This document shows positions 1-11,131 of a DNA stretch of 64,000 bases, piece by piece (the stretch's first letter is position 1; each line of letters begins with the position of its first letter). The stretch spans positions 2,108,001 to 2,172,000 of the forward strand of contig NZ_JAAGOW010000001.1 of the NCBI RefSeq assembly GCF_010499245.1. The letters are read 5' to 3'. Made by a program: the position numbers and the translations under genes. This DNA is from Variovorax sp. WS11. GTDB taxonomy: Bacteria > Pseudomonadota > Gammaproteobacteria > Burkholderiales > Burkholderiaceae_C. The notes beneath the pieces were generated by a model. That model made no database searches. It saw only the letters and a program-made list of their open reading frames with translations, and was not told where the DNA came from.

Positions 1-879
1 GCGGGCGGCGCGGCCGGGATCGCGGCTGCCTTCAATGCACCGCTCGCGGGCGTGGTGTTCGCCATCGAGGAACTCTATGGGCGGCTGGAAACGCGCGCCA
101 GCGGCCTGATCATCACCGCCATCGTGCTGGCCGGCCTGGTGGCGGTCTCGATGTTCGGCAATCTCAGCTACTTCGGGGTCATCCGGGTGCCGGACCTGGG
201 GTGGTCAGCCGTGGGTCCGGGGCTGGCGGTCACGCTGGCGAGCGGCGTGGCGGGCGGGCTGTTCTCGCGCCTGCTGGCTGCCTCGCTGACCGGTGCGCCG
301 GGGCGGCTGAACCAGGCTCGCGCTCGCTGGCCGCTGCGCTTTGCCGCCGTGGGCGGCCTGCTGATCGCGGTGATCGGTCTGGTCACGGGCGGCGCCACCT
401 TCGGCGCCGGCTCCGACACCGTGAAGGGCATGCTGACGGGCCATGAGGAACTCTCGCCGCTGCACACCCTGCTCAAGTTCATCGCCACCTGGCTGACGGC
501 CTGGTGCGGTGTGCCGGGCGGCATCTTCGCGCCGGCGCTGACCATCGGCGCGGGCATCGGCAACAGCATCTCGCAGCTCACCGGCGCCGGTCTGGGCCCG
601 GCGCTGATCGCCCTGGGCATGGCCGGCTTCCTGGCGGCGGTGACGCAGACCCCACTCACGGCCTTCATCATCGTGATGGAGATGGTCGACGGCCACTCGA
701 TGGTGCTGAGCCTGATGGCCTCGGCCATGCTCGCCAGCCTGCTGTCGCGCATGATCAGCCGGCCGCTGTACGAGTCGCTGGCTGAGTACATGGTGGCGGC
801 CGCTATCGGCTCGCCCTCGCCAGTGGTGGCGCCATCCGAATCCCCGCAGCCGCCCACCGAAACCGCCCGCGTGCCCTGA
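1..879 (+). CDS. ClC-family chloride channel/transporter, C-terminal part (5' end outside window)
   Basis: The frame is open from the first base and ends at TGA 877-879, so the 5' part lies upstream of the window. The product is an integral inner-membrane protein. The first residues, [20 protein letters not shown], are the conserved ClC segment that follows the first selectivity motif. [12 protein letters not shown] (encoded near 520-555) is the GxFxP anion-binding motif. Several hydrophobic helices follow, and the protein ends in a short Pro/Ser-rich tail without CBS domains. ClC proteins move chloride or fluoride through the membrane, often in exchange for protons. Channel or antiporter cannot be decided because the gating-glutamate region (GREGP-type) is not in view. 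The gene stops about 60 bp before uvrA. Confidence 0.93.
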   Translation, partial: AGGAAGIAAAFNAPLAGVVFAIEELYGRLETRASGLIITAIVLAGLVAVSMFGNLSYFGVIRVPDLGWSAVGPGLAVTLASGVAGGLFSRLLAASLTGAPGRLNQARARWPLRFAAVGGLLIAVIGLVTGGATFGAGSDTVKGMLTGHEELSPLHTLLKFIATWLTAWCGVPGGIFAPALTIGAGIGNSISQLTGAGLGPALIALGMAGFLAAVTQTPLTAFIIVMEMVDGHSMVLSLMASAMLASLLSRMISRPLYESLAEYMVAAAIGSPSPVVAPSESPQPPTETARVP

Positions 880-941
880 AATCCCAGGGGATTTATCATG
901 CTCGGTTGTCCAGAAACGACCGTCCAGTGAATTCCACCCTC

Positions 942-3962
<3,021 letters not shown>

Positions 3963-3993
3963 GGCACGCCGGCTCCGCGCCCCGTCGGCGGTT

Positions 3994-4009
3994 CGGCGCT
4001 TCGGCGCCG
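3994..4009 (+). terminator. UUCG-tetraloop hairpin after uvrA
   Basis: CGGCGC, loop TTCG, GCGCCG form a perfect 6-bp stem with the stable C(UUCG)G closing pair, 31 bp after the uvrA stop. No T-run follows, so it is either an intrinsic terminator of the GC-rich kind or a 3'-end stabiliser. Confidence 0.5.
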
Positions 4010-4130
4010 TCACAGACCCGTCACCAGGTACATCGATAGTTCCGCGGTGCACCCGAGTCCCTCGCGCGATCGGCGCCTGGGCGGACTCGCTGTCCCGCGA
4101 TTCGATTCCAACGACCTGGAGGGCCTTGCC

Positions 4131-6188
4131 ATGACGATCCGCCGCCTGGCGCTGAGCTGCGCACTGACTGCCGTTGCCGCCGGCATCGGCCTGACATCCA
4201 CCATCGCCCGCGCCCGTCCGGACGAGCCGGGGAAGATCATCGTCGCCGCCAACGACCGCGACGATCATGACCGCAACGACCACGGCCATGATCGCGACGA
4301 CGACGACCGTGACCACGATCGCGGCCACCACGGCCATCCGCGCGAGCCCATCAAGGTCAAGGTCATCGGCTTCAACGACTTCCACGGCAACCTGCAGTCG
4401 CCCGGCACCTTCGGGATCAACACCGTGGTCCCCGCGGCGCAGCGCCCGGCGGTGGGCGGCGCCGAGTACTTGGCGGCCTATGTGGCCAAGCTGAAGTCCC
4501 AGAACATGCTGAACGTGGTCGTCGGCGCCGGCGACTTCATCGGCGCCTCGCCGCTGATCTCGGCCCTGTTCTTCGACGAGCCCGCGGTGGAGACGCTGAA
4601 CAGGATCGGCGTCGAGTTCAACGCCGTCGGCAATCACGAGTTCGACAAGGGTTCGGTGGAACTGAAGCGCCTGCAGAACGGCGGCTGCAAGCTCACCAAC
4701 AGCGTCCCCGACCCGAACAGCTGCAAGGGCCTGGGCTCCAATTCACCGGGCACCTTCGACGGCGCCAGGTTCAAGTGGCTGTCGGCCAACGTGTTCGAGA
4801 CCGCGACCGGCCGCACCCTGCTGCCGGCCTACGGCATCAAGAACTTCCGCGGCGTGAAGGTGGCCTTCATCGGCATGACGCTGAAGGGCACGCCGGCCAT
4901 CGTCACCCCGACCGGCGTCGCCGGCCTCGAGTTCCGCGACGAGGCCGACACGGTCAACGCGCTGATCCCGCGCCTGCGCGCGCAGGGCGTCGATGCGGTC
5001 GTGGTGCTGGTGCACCAGGGCGGCTTCCAGACCAGCCCGAACGTGGGCGACATCAACGGCTGCGACGGCAACCTGAAGAACGCCGACGGCACCGACTCCG
5101 ACATCGCGAACATCGTCAAGCGCCTGCGCAACGGTGTCGACCTGGTGATCAGCGGCCACACGCACGCCGCCTACAACTGCTCCGCCAACACGGTCGACGT
5201 GAAGAACGTCAACGGCACGGCCGTCAGCACGCCGCGCCCGACCGGGCTGCCGAACAGCCAGGGCCGCCTGATCCCGGTCACGAGCGCGAGCGCCTTCGGC
5301 CGGATCCTGACCGACATCGACATCAGCTTCCATCCCAAATCGCACAAGGTGCTGTCGGTGTTGCCGACCAACCGCCTGGTGGACCGCACGGACGTGGCGA
5401 TCAACAACGCGATCGCCACCGATCCCAGCGTGAAGAACATCGTCGAGGGCTACAACGCGCTGGTGTCGCCGCTGGCCAACGCGGTGATCGGCACCATCGC
5501 CGCGCCGCTGCCCAACTCCGCGAACAGCGCCGGCGAGATGCCGGCCGGCAGCCTGATCGCCGACGCCCAGCTGCAGGCCACGCAGCCGCCCGCCCTCGGC
5601 GGCGCGGTGATGGCCTTCATGAACGCCGGCGGCGTGCGCAACCCCGGCTTCGCGATCGCCGGCGCCGGCTACCCGTACAACGTGACCTACGGCAACGCCT
5701 TCACGGTGCAGCCCTTCGGCAACAGCCTGGTGACGATGACGCTGACCGCGCTGCAGATCAAGAACCTGCTGGAGCAGCAGTTCGTCGGCTGCCAGGGCCA
5801 GGTGCAGCAGCGCATCATGCAGGTGTCGAACGGCCTGAAGTATTCGTGGAGCGCAGCCGCCGCGCCCTGCTCGAAGATCCTCGACGTGGTGCTGACGCCG
5901 ACCGACGTCACCGTGACGCCGCCGGCCGTGACCGGCGCGCCGGAGACCCTCGTGGCCAACGGCCAGGTGCTGAACCTGACCAAGACCTACCGGGTCACCG
6001 TCAACAACTTCATGGCCACCGGCGGCGACGGCTTCACGGTGCTGCTGGGTGGCACCAACGTGCTCGGCGGCGCGCAGGACATCGATGCGCTCACCGCCTA
6101 CCTCAACGCCGGCTACAAGGCGCCGAAGCCCGCCTACGACCCGGCGCTGCCGGCCCTGGCGATCCCGCGCATCACGCAGCTGCCTTGA
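4131..6188 (+). CDS. Secreted bifunctional metallophosphatase/5'-nucleotidase
   Basis: This is a two-domain 5'-nucleotidase (UshA/YfkN type) that hydrolyses nucleotides or related phosphate esters outside the cytoplasm. The ATG at 4131 is chosen because GGAGGG lies 8-14 bp upstream and it opens a typical signal peptide (MTIRRLALSCALTAVAAGIG), although the frame is open further back. Metallophosphatase motifs are in order: GFNDFHGN (DxH), GAGDF, VGNHEFDKG (GNHE) and SGHTHAAY (GHTH). The C-terminal nucleotidase domain shows MNAGGVRN, YGNAFTVQPFGN and the late NNFMATGGDGF motif. Between signal peptide and catalytic domain (about residues 42-72) lies an Asp/His/Arg-rich stretch that could hold metal ions; that is inference. 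The next gene starts 15 bp downstream and may be co-transcribed. Confidence 0.93.
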   Translation: MTIRRLALSCALTAVAAGIGLTSTIARARPDEPGKIIVAANDRDDHDRNDHGHDRDDDDRDHDRGHHGHPREPIKVKVIGFNDFHGNLQSPGTFGINTVVPAAQRPAVGGAEYLAAYVAKLKSQNMLNVVVGAGDFIGASPLISALFFDEPAVETLNRIGVEFNAVGNHEFDKGSVELKRLQNGGCKLTNSVPDPNSCKGLGSNSPGTFDGARFKWLSANVFETATGRTLLPAYGIKNFRGVKVAFIGMTLKGTPAIVTPTGVAGLEFRDEADTVNALIPRLRAQGVDAVVVLVHQGGFQTSPNVGDINGCDGNLKNADGTDSDIANIVKRLRNGVDLVISGHTHAAYNCSANTVDVKNVNGTAVSTPRPTGLPNSQGRLIPVTSASAFGRILTDIDISFHPKSHKVLSVLPTNRLVDRTDVAINNAIATDPSVKNIVEGYNALVSPLANAVIGTIAAPLPNSANSAGEMPAGSLIADAQLQATQPPALGGAVMAFMNAGGVRNPGFAIAGAGYPYNVTYGNAFTVQPFGNSLVTMTLTALQIKNLLEQQFVGCQGQVQQRIMQVSNGLKYSWSAAAAPCSKILDVVLTPTDVTVTPPAVTGAPETLVANGQVLNLTKTYRVTVNNFMATGGDGFTVLLGGTNVLGGAQDIDALTAYLNAGYKAPKPAYDPALPALAIPRITQLP

Positions 6189-6203
6189 CCTGACGGTTCG
6201 AGC

Positions 6204-7397
6204 TTGAAGCGAATCGCAGCCGCCTGCATCGCGCTGGGCCTGGCCGGCACGCAGGCCTTTGCACAGCCGGCCACGCCGCCGCGCTCCGCGGCATCGATCA
6301 CGGACTTTCGCGTGAACGATCCGGCGCTGATGGACGCCCGCACGGCCCTGCTGCGCCGCGCCGAGTCGGAGCTCGCGCGGGGCGACGCCGCCGCGGCCAA
6401 CGAGAGCTTCGACCGTGCCGCGATGATGCTGCACGCGCCCGACACCGAGATGGGCCTGGTGCGGACCTACCTGCAGGCCGGGCAGTACCGTCGCGCGCTC
6501 GCCTTCTGTGCGCATACCGCCGGCACGCACCGCGAGTCGCCTTCGGCCGGCGCCTTGTACGCGTGGCTGCTGGGGGCCGGCGGCCAGGGTGCGTTCGCCG
6601 AGCGCGTACTGAACGAGACGCTCGAGCGCTCGCCGCAAGACCCCGTATCGCTCGAGGTCCGCCGCGCGTTCGCAACGCCCCGGCCGATGGCGGCGGGCGC
6701 CTTGCTGCAGACGCCGCATCGCTTGGCCCCGCAGGCCGTGATGGCGCCAGGGCAGGACGCGATTCCGGAGACGGCGCGCATCGTCTCCAGCGGCGTGCTG
6801 ATCCGCGATGGAACGCTGGCCCTGGTGCCCAACGCCGCGGTGCGCTCGGCGCCCTCCGGCATGCTGTGGGTGCGCAACGGCCTGGGGCAGACCACCCGGG
6901 CGCGGGTCGATGAGAACTCGAAGGTTCTGGAGGCCTTCGGCGTCACGCTGCTGCGCCTCGACGCCGCGCTGGAGCCGCCGCCCTCGCTCGCCGTGGCGCC
7001 GCGCGAGCCCTTCGCGGGGAGTCCGGGCTTCGCGGTCGAATATGCCGAATCGAGCAGCGCCGCTCCCGCGTGGCCGTGGCTCAGCCAGGGCTTCTTCGGT
7101 GCGCTCCCGAGCAACGGCCTTCGGCGCCTGGGCATCGAGCTGGCCGACGGACCGCATGGCGGGCCGGTGCTCGACGCCCAGGGGCGACTCGCAGGCATCG
7201 CACTGCCGGGCGTCGAGCGCGAGGCCGTGATGCTGCCCGCCTCGCGCTGGCAGGACCTCCCGGGCATCGCGACGCCCACCTCGGCGCCGGATGCGGCCAG
7301 CCCCGCCGCGCCCGCCCGGCCCTCCGGCACGCTGCCCGCCGACCAGGCCTACGAAAGCGCGCTGCGCCTCGCGCTCCAGGTCATCGCCCTGCGCTGA
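6204..7397 (+). CDS. Secreted TPR-like protein with a degenerate trypsin-like domain
   Basis: The 397-residue product starts at TTG 6204, which opens a clear signal peptide (MKRIAAACIALGLAGTQAFA), so it is periplasmic or exported. Residues about 35-150 form helical pairs with TPR spacing (RRAESELARGDAAAANESFDRA; TYLQAGQYRRAL). The second half reads like a chymotrypsin/HtrA-fold protein: IVSSGVLIRDGTLALV and, near residue 315, GPHGGPVLDAQGRLAGI. That last segment aligns with the GNSGGP...GEVIGI pattern of active proteases, with His where the nucleophile Ser should be. It is therefore probably not a protease but a binding module. It follows the 5'-nucleotidase gene by 15 bp. The specific function is unknown. 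Confidence 0.75.
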   Translation: MKRIAAACIALGLAGTQAFAQPATPPRSAASITDFRVNDPALMDARTALLRRAESELARGDAAAANESFDRAAMMLHAPDTEMGLVRTYLQAGQYRRALAFCAHTAGTHRESPSAGALYAWLLGAGGQGAFAERVLNETLERSPQDPVSLEVRRAFATPRPMAAGALLQTPHRLAPQAVMAPGQDAIPETARIVSSGVLIRDGTLALVPNAAVRSAPSGMLWVRNGLGQTTRARVDENSKVLEAFGVTLLRLDAALEPPPSLAVAPREPFAGSPGFAVEYAESSSAAPAWPWLSQGFFGALPSNGLRRLGIELADGPHGGPVLDAQGRLAGIALPGVEREAVMLPASRWQDLPGIATPTSAPDAASPAAPARPSGTLPADQAYESALRLALQVIALR

Positions 7398-7421
7398 AGT
7401 ACGCGACGTACGCCAGCCGCC

Positions 7422-7497
7422 ATGACCTCCGAGGTCATCGACGCCGCGCACCCCCTCGGCGACAGTGGAGGCAAGCCGGAGCCAAGGGGGTTCCGGC
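7422..7497. promoter_or_regulatory. Two inverted repeats in the leader of the orphan c-subunit gene
   Basis: The 139-bp gap before the c-subunit gene holds ATGACCTCCGAGGTCAT (7422-7438), an 8-bp stem around one base, and GCCGGA (7475-7480) paired with TCCGGC (7492-7497). Neither is followed by a T-run. They could form an operator or a leader RNA structure. Confidence 0.35.
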
Positions 7498-7536
7498 AGT
7501 CACCAGGCCCAACTCCCAAGGCCACGAAAGAGCATC

Positions 7537-7779
7537 ATGACCCAAGGCTTCGACATCCTCCCCCTCGCCGTCGCGCTTCTCATCGGCATCGCCGCCGTGG
7601 GCTCCTGCATCGGCATCGGCATCGTCGGGTCGAGGCTGCTGGAAGGCACGGCGCGGCAGCCCGAGCTCAAGGACCAGCTGCAGACCTTGTTCTTCCTGAT
7701 CGCGGGCGTCACCGACGGCGCCTTCATCATCGCCACCGGCATCGGCCTCTGGTTCGCAACGGCGAATCCCTTCCGCTGA
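7537..7779 (+). CDS. Orphan F-type ATP synthase subunit c (AtpE paralogue)
   Basis: The 80-residue protein has two hydrophobic helices joined by the polar loop ARQPE (39-43). Helix 1 carries the Gly-rich packing motif GIGIVGSRLLEG. Helix 2 keeps the proton-binding carboxylate at Asp60 (LIAGVTDGAFIIATGIG), matching Asp61 of the E. coli c subunit. It starts at ATG 7537; the frame is open upstream but without hydrophobic sequence. In the family this protein builds the rotor ring of the membrane Fo sector. No other atp gene is nearby: neighbours are a TPR protein and a DMT transporter. It is therefore a second, isolated copy or a diverged c-ring protein of unknown use. All key residues are present, so it could be functional. 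Confidence 0.82.
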   Translation: MTQGFDILPLAVALLIGIAAVGSCIGIGIVGSRLLEGTARQPELKDQLQTLFFLIAGVTDGAFIIATGIGLWFATANPFR

Positions 7780-7814
7780 AGAAGCTGCAGGCGTGCAGGC
7801 CACAATCCCGGCCC

Positions 7815-8702
7815 ATGCACGCCTTTACCCTGCGCCAGCTGGCCCTGCTCGTTCCCCTGACCCTGATCTGGGGCATCAACTGGCCGGTGATGAAGCTGGG
7901 GGTGGCCGACTATCCGCCGCTGGCCTTTCGAAGCCTTTCGCTCTGGCTCGGCCTGCCGGTGCTGGCCTTGGCGCTGGTGGCGATGAAGGTGCCGTTTCGC
8001 GTGCCGCGCCGGCATTGGCCGCAGCTGCTGTGGCTGGCGGCCACCAACATGTTCGTCTGGCACGCCTGCATCATCCTCGCCGTGAAGGCGCTGTCGAGCG
8101 GACGCGCGGCGATCCTGGGCTACACGATGCCGGTGTTCTCGGCCGTGATCGGCGCCATGCTCTTTTCCGCCACGCTGACGCGGCGCGGGTGGCTGGGCGT
8201 GAGCGCCTGCACGCTCGGCGTGGCGCTGCTGCTGTGGCACGAGCTCACGCACCTCGCGGGGCGGCCCGGCTACGTTGCGCTGGCGTTGATGGCGGCGGCC
8301 ACCTGGGCGCTGGGCACACAGCTGCTGCGGCACTCGCGCATCGAGCTGCCCACGCTCACGCTTTCGTTCTGGATGACGGCGCTCACCGCGGTGGTGACGA
8401 GCCTGCTGACCTTGCTGTTCGAACGCCCGCAGTGGCGCGCGCCGAACACGGCCGCCTGGGGCGCGATCCTCTTCAATGCGGTGCTCATCTTCGGCTTTGC
8501 GCATGCGGTCTGGTTCTACCTCGCGCGCAGCCTGCCACCGGTGGCCTCCACGCTCAGCGTGATGCTGATCCCGGTGCTGGGCGTGTTCAGCGGCGCTTTG
8601 TGGCTGGGCGAGACCGTCTACTGGCAGGACTGGGCCGCAGTGGTGCTGATGATGGTGGCCATCGCCTCCGTGCTGTGGCCGGCCCGGGCCGGCGGCGACT
8701 GA
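7815..8702 (+). CDS. EamA/DMT-superfamily transporter
   Basis: A 295-residue inner-membrane protein with about ten hydrophobic segments in two EamA repeats, typical of the RhaT/YdcZ-like drug/metabolite transporters. The first helix has the family pattern LTLIWGINWPVMKLGV. The last has PVLGVFSGALWLGETVYWQDW, the conserved Gly/Pro-rich end of repeat 2. The ATG at 7815 fits the start of helix 1. The sequence CACAAT lies just upstream, so a short-leader or leaderless transcript is possible. Such proteins usually export amino acids, nucleosides or small metabolites; the substrate cannot be read from the sequence. It follows the c-subunit gene by 35 bp. Confidence 0.88.
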   Translation: MHAFTLRQLALLVPLTLIWGINWPVMKLGVADYPPLAFRSLSLWLGLPVLALALVAMKVPFRVPRRHWPQLLWLAATNMFVWHACIILAVKALSSGRAAILGYTMPVFSAVIGAMLFSATLTRRGWLGVSACTLGVALLLWHELTHLAGRPGYVALALMAAATWALGTQLLRHSRIELPTLTLSFWMTALTAVVTSLLTLLFERPQWRAPNTAAWGAILFNAVLIFGFAHAVWFYLARSLPPVASTLSVMLIPVLGVFSGALWLGETVYWQDWAAVVLMMVAIASVLWPARAGGD

Positions 8703-8771
8703 GGAAGTAGGCCGGGACTCAGCCCGGCTCGTGCATTGACTCGCGAGGGTGCTCGCTACGGCGCGTAGCGC

Positions 8772-9689
8772 TCAGATCGGCGCCGCGCCGCCCGCCGTCG
8801 ACCAGGGGCTTCCCTCGGGCAGCACCCGCAGCATCCCTTCCTGTGCCGTCGACGCCACCAGCCGTCCGTCGCGCGTGAACAGGCTGCCCCGGCAGAAGCC
8901 GCGGGCACCGCCGGCGCTGGGCGAATCGATCACGTAGAGCAGCCAGTCGTCCATCCGGAAATCGCGGTGAAACCACATCGCGTGGTCGAGGCTGGCGGGG
9001 CGAACCCGGCCGCTCATGAAGCTCAGGCCATGCGGCAGCATCGCGGCGCGCAGCAGGCCGTGGTCCGACGCATAGGCCAGCAGCGCGCGGTGCACGACCG
9101 GGTCGTCGGGCAGCGGCGCGATCGCGCGCATCCAGAGGGCAGCCTGTGACGGTCGCGGCGCCGGATCGAGCAGGTCGTCGGGATCGACGCGGCGGTACTC
9201 GATGCCATGCGGCGACAGGGCGGCGTTGCGCCAGCGCTCGGGCAGCCGGTCGCCGAGCGCGTGGCGCTGCTCCAGCTCGCTCGGCAGGCCCTCGGGGCCG
9301 GCCTCGACGGGCATCTCCAGCTGGTGCTCGATGCCCTCGTCCACCGTCTGGAAAGAGGCCGACATCTCGAAGATGATGCGATCGCGCTGACGCGCCACCA
9401 CATGCCGCGTCGTGAAGCTGCGGCCGTCGCGCACGCGGTCCACCGAATACTCGATGGGCGCATGCTCGCCGGGCAGCAGGAAGTAGGCATGCATCGAATG
9501 CGCCGGCCGGTCGGCGCCCACCGTGCGGCTGGCAGCCACCAGCGACTGGCCCAGCACCTGGCCGCCGAACACGGCCGGGGTGCCGATGTCCTCGCTCTGC
9601 GCGAGGAAGCGGTCCTCGCCCAGCGGCTGCATTTGCATCAGGGCTACAAGCTCGCCGACGAGGCGGGCGGCGGTGGCGGGATCGGTCAT
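8772..9689 (-). CDS. tesB: Acyl-CoA thioesterase II
   Basis: A cytoplasmic double-hotdog thioesterase of 305 residues, the usual TesB length, that hydrolyses acyl-CoA to free acid and CoA. FGGQVLGQSLVAA (41-53) and HSMHAYFLLPG (64-74) are TesB N-terminal signatures. The catalytic site is visible as Asp235 (SLDHAMWFHR), Ser256/Ser258 (DSPSAGG) and Gln283 (STAQEGMLR); E. coli TesB uses Asp, Thr and Gln here. It starts at ATG 9689 and lies 74 bp downstream of the FAD oxidoreductase gene on the same strand. It could be the last gene of the gentisate transcription unit, although its chemistry is general. Confidence 0.92.
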   Translation of the reverse strand: MTDPATAARLVGELVALMQMQPLGEDRFLAQSEDIGTPAVFGGQVLGQSLVAASRTVGADRPAHSMHAYFLLPGEHAPIEYSVDRVRDGRSFTTRHVVARQRDRIIFEMSASFQTVDEGIEHQLEMPVEAGPEGLPSELEQRHALGDRLPERWRNAALSPHGIEYRRVDPDDLLDPAPRPSQAALWMRAIAPLPDDPVVHRALLAYASDHGLLRAAMLPHGLSFMSGRVRPASLDHAMWFHRDFRMDDWLLYVIDSPSAGGARGFCRGSLFTRDGRLVASTAQEGMLRVLPEGSPWSTAGGAAPI

Positions 9690-9763
9690 CGTGGGGGCGG
9701 TTCGCGGCAAACAGGAACCATCGACGATAGCAAAGAGCCTGCCCGCCGTGTGTCTCCGGGCTG

Positions 9764-11110
9764 TCAGCGATCCAGATCGACGCCGTCGGCCGCCAGCCTC
9801 TTCTGCAACGCCGCCACATCCACCTCGGCGAAGCGCGAAGCGCCCAGCGAAGCCGCCGCCGTGCCCGCCGCCTGCCCCATCACGAAGCAGCCGCCGCTGG
9901 CGCGCGCGGCCGACTGGCCCTCGTGCGTCATCGAGGCGCAGCGGCCGGCCACCAGCAGGTTGTCGACGCCGCGCGGCACCAGCATGCGCCAGGGCAGCTG
10001 GTTGTAGGTGCGCTGTTGGTCGCGCGGGAAGGCCCATTCGATCTTGCCGGCGGCGTGCATCTCCATCGGCCAGGCGTTGATGCCGATGCAGTCGTCGAAA
10101 CGCGCGGAGGACAGGATGTCCTCGCCCGAAAGCGCATAGGCGCCCTCGATGCGCCGCGTCTCGCGAATGCCCACCTGCGGCGCGATCTCGACGATGGCCG
10201 ACTGCTCGAAGCCCGGCACCTCGGCCTTGAGAAAGCGGAAGTACTCGCCGATCTGGCGCCGGCCCTCGATCTCGCCCTCGCTGAGCTCGCGCGCATCCAC
10301 GCCGTTCATCGCATCGCCCCTGGCGTTGCGGATCTGCGTGACGTTGGCGCGCCATTCGCGCGGATCGATCTGCGGCCGCAGGATCGCGCCCTCGCGCGGG
10401 AAGCGGTAGGCCTCGGGACTGCGCTCGAGCGCCTTCGCCATCAGCTCGTTGATGGCCTTGAACTCGCCCACCGCGGCCAGCGCGCGCGGCGCGTCCACGT
10501 GGCCGACGCGGAACATGGTGGAGGGAAAGAGCCCGCTGCCCTGCCCGTCGCCGACCGCGAAGGGCACGCCCGCGAAGGCCGCCACGTCGGCGTCGCCGCT
10601 GGCGTCGATGAAGGCGTTGGCGCGCAGGGCCACGCGGCCCGACTTGGTCTCGACCACCAGCGCGGCGATGCGCGCGCCGTCCATCACGACCGACGCGGCC
10701 AGCGCATGGAAGAGCAGCTCGACGCCGGCATCGAGCAGGAGCTGGTCGGCGGCGCACTTGTAGACCGAGGTGTCGTAGGAGCGCACGCGGATGCGGCCCT
10801 GCATGCCGTCCTGCGGCTTGTTGAGCCCGCCCAGCGCATCGATGCGCGCCAGCAGCTCGCCGACCACGCCGTGTACCAGCTGCGTCATCTCGCCGCCGCG
10901 CTTGCCGTAGAGGCCGGCGAAATTGGTCACCCCGCCCGCCGTGCCCATGCCGCCGAGGAAGCCGTAGCGCTCTACCAGCAGCGTGCGCGCGCCGTGGCGC
11001 GCCGCGCTCACCGCCGCCGCAATGCCGGCAGGACCGCCGCCGACCACGACCACGTCGTACTCGCCGAAGATGGGGAGATCGCGCGCCGGTTCACGAAGGG
11101 TCGAAGTCAT
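9764..11110 (-). CDS. FAD-dependent oxidoreductase (FAD_oxidored family)
   Basis: About 448 residues. The N-terminal Rossmann motif DVVVVGGGPAGIAAAVSAA binds FAD, followed by ERYGFLGGMGTAGGV, the characteristic Gly-rich second motif of the FAD_oxidored (PF12831) group. Near the C-terminus LLVAGRCASMTHEGQSAAR is the third FAD contact of that family. The ATG at 11110 is chosen; a TTG at 11128 is in frame. The substrate is unknown; relatives oxidise or reduce C-O and C-C bonds in small molecules. It sits directly behind two Bug receptor genes (21-bp gap) in the gentisate cluster, so it may act on the compound those receptors deliver. That link is inference from position only. Confidence 0.85.
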   Translation of the reverse strand: MTSTLREPARDLPIFGEYDVVVVGGGPAGIAAAVSAARHGARTLLVERYGFLGGMGTAGGVTNFAGLYGKRGGEMTQLVHGVVGELLARIDALGGLNKPQDGMQGRIRVRSYDTSVYKCAADQLLLDAGVELLFHALAASVVMDGARIAALVVETKSGRVALRANAFIDASGDADVAAFAGVPFAVGDGQGSGLFPSTMFRVGHVDAPRALAAVGEFKAINELMAKALERSPEAYRFPREGAILRPQIDPREWRANVTQIRNARGDAMNGVDARELSEGEIEGRRQIGEYFRFLKAEVPGFEQSAIVEIAPQVGIRETRRIEGAYALSGEDILSSARFDDCIGINAWPMEMHAAGKIEWAFPRDQQRTYNQLPWRMLVPRGVDNLLVAGRCASMTHEGQSAARASGGCFVMGQAAGTAAASLGASRFAEVDVAALQKRLAADGVDLDR

Positions 11111-11131
11111 TTGGTGAAACCTGAACAAGGG

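Noticed and set aside
880..941. SOS box before uvrA
   Set aside because: No CTGT-N8-ACAG-like sequence is present in the gap.
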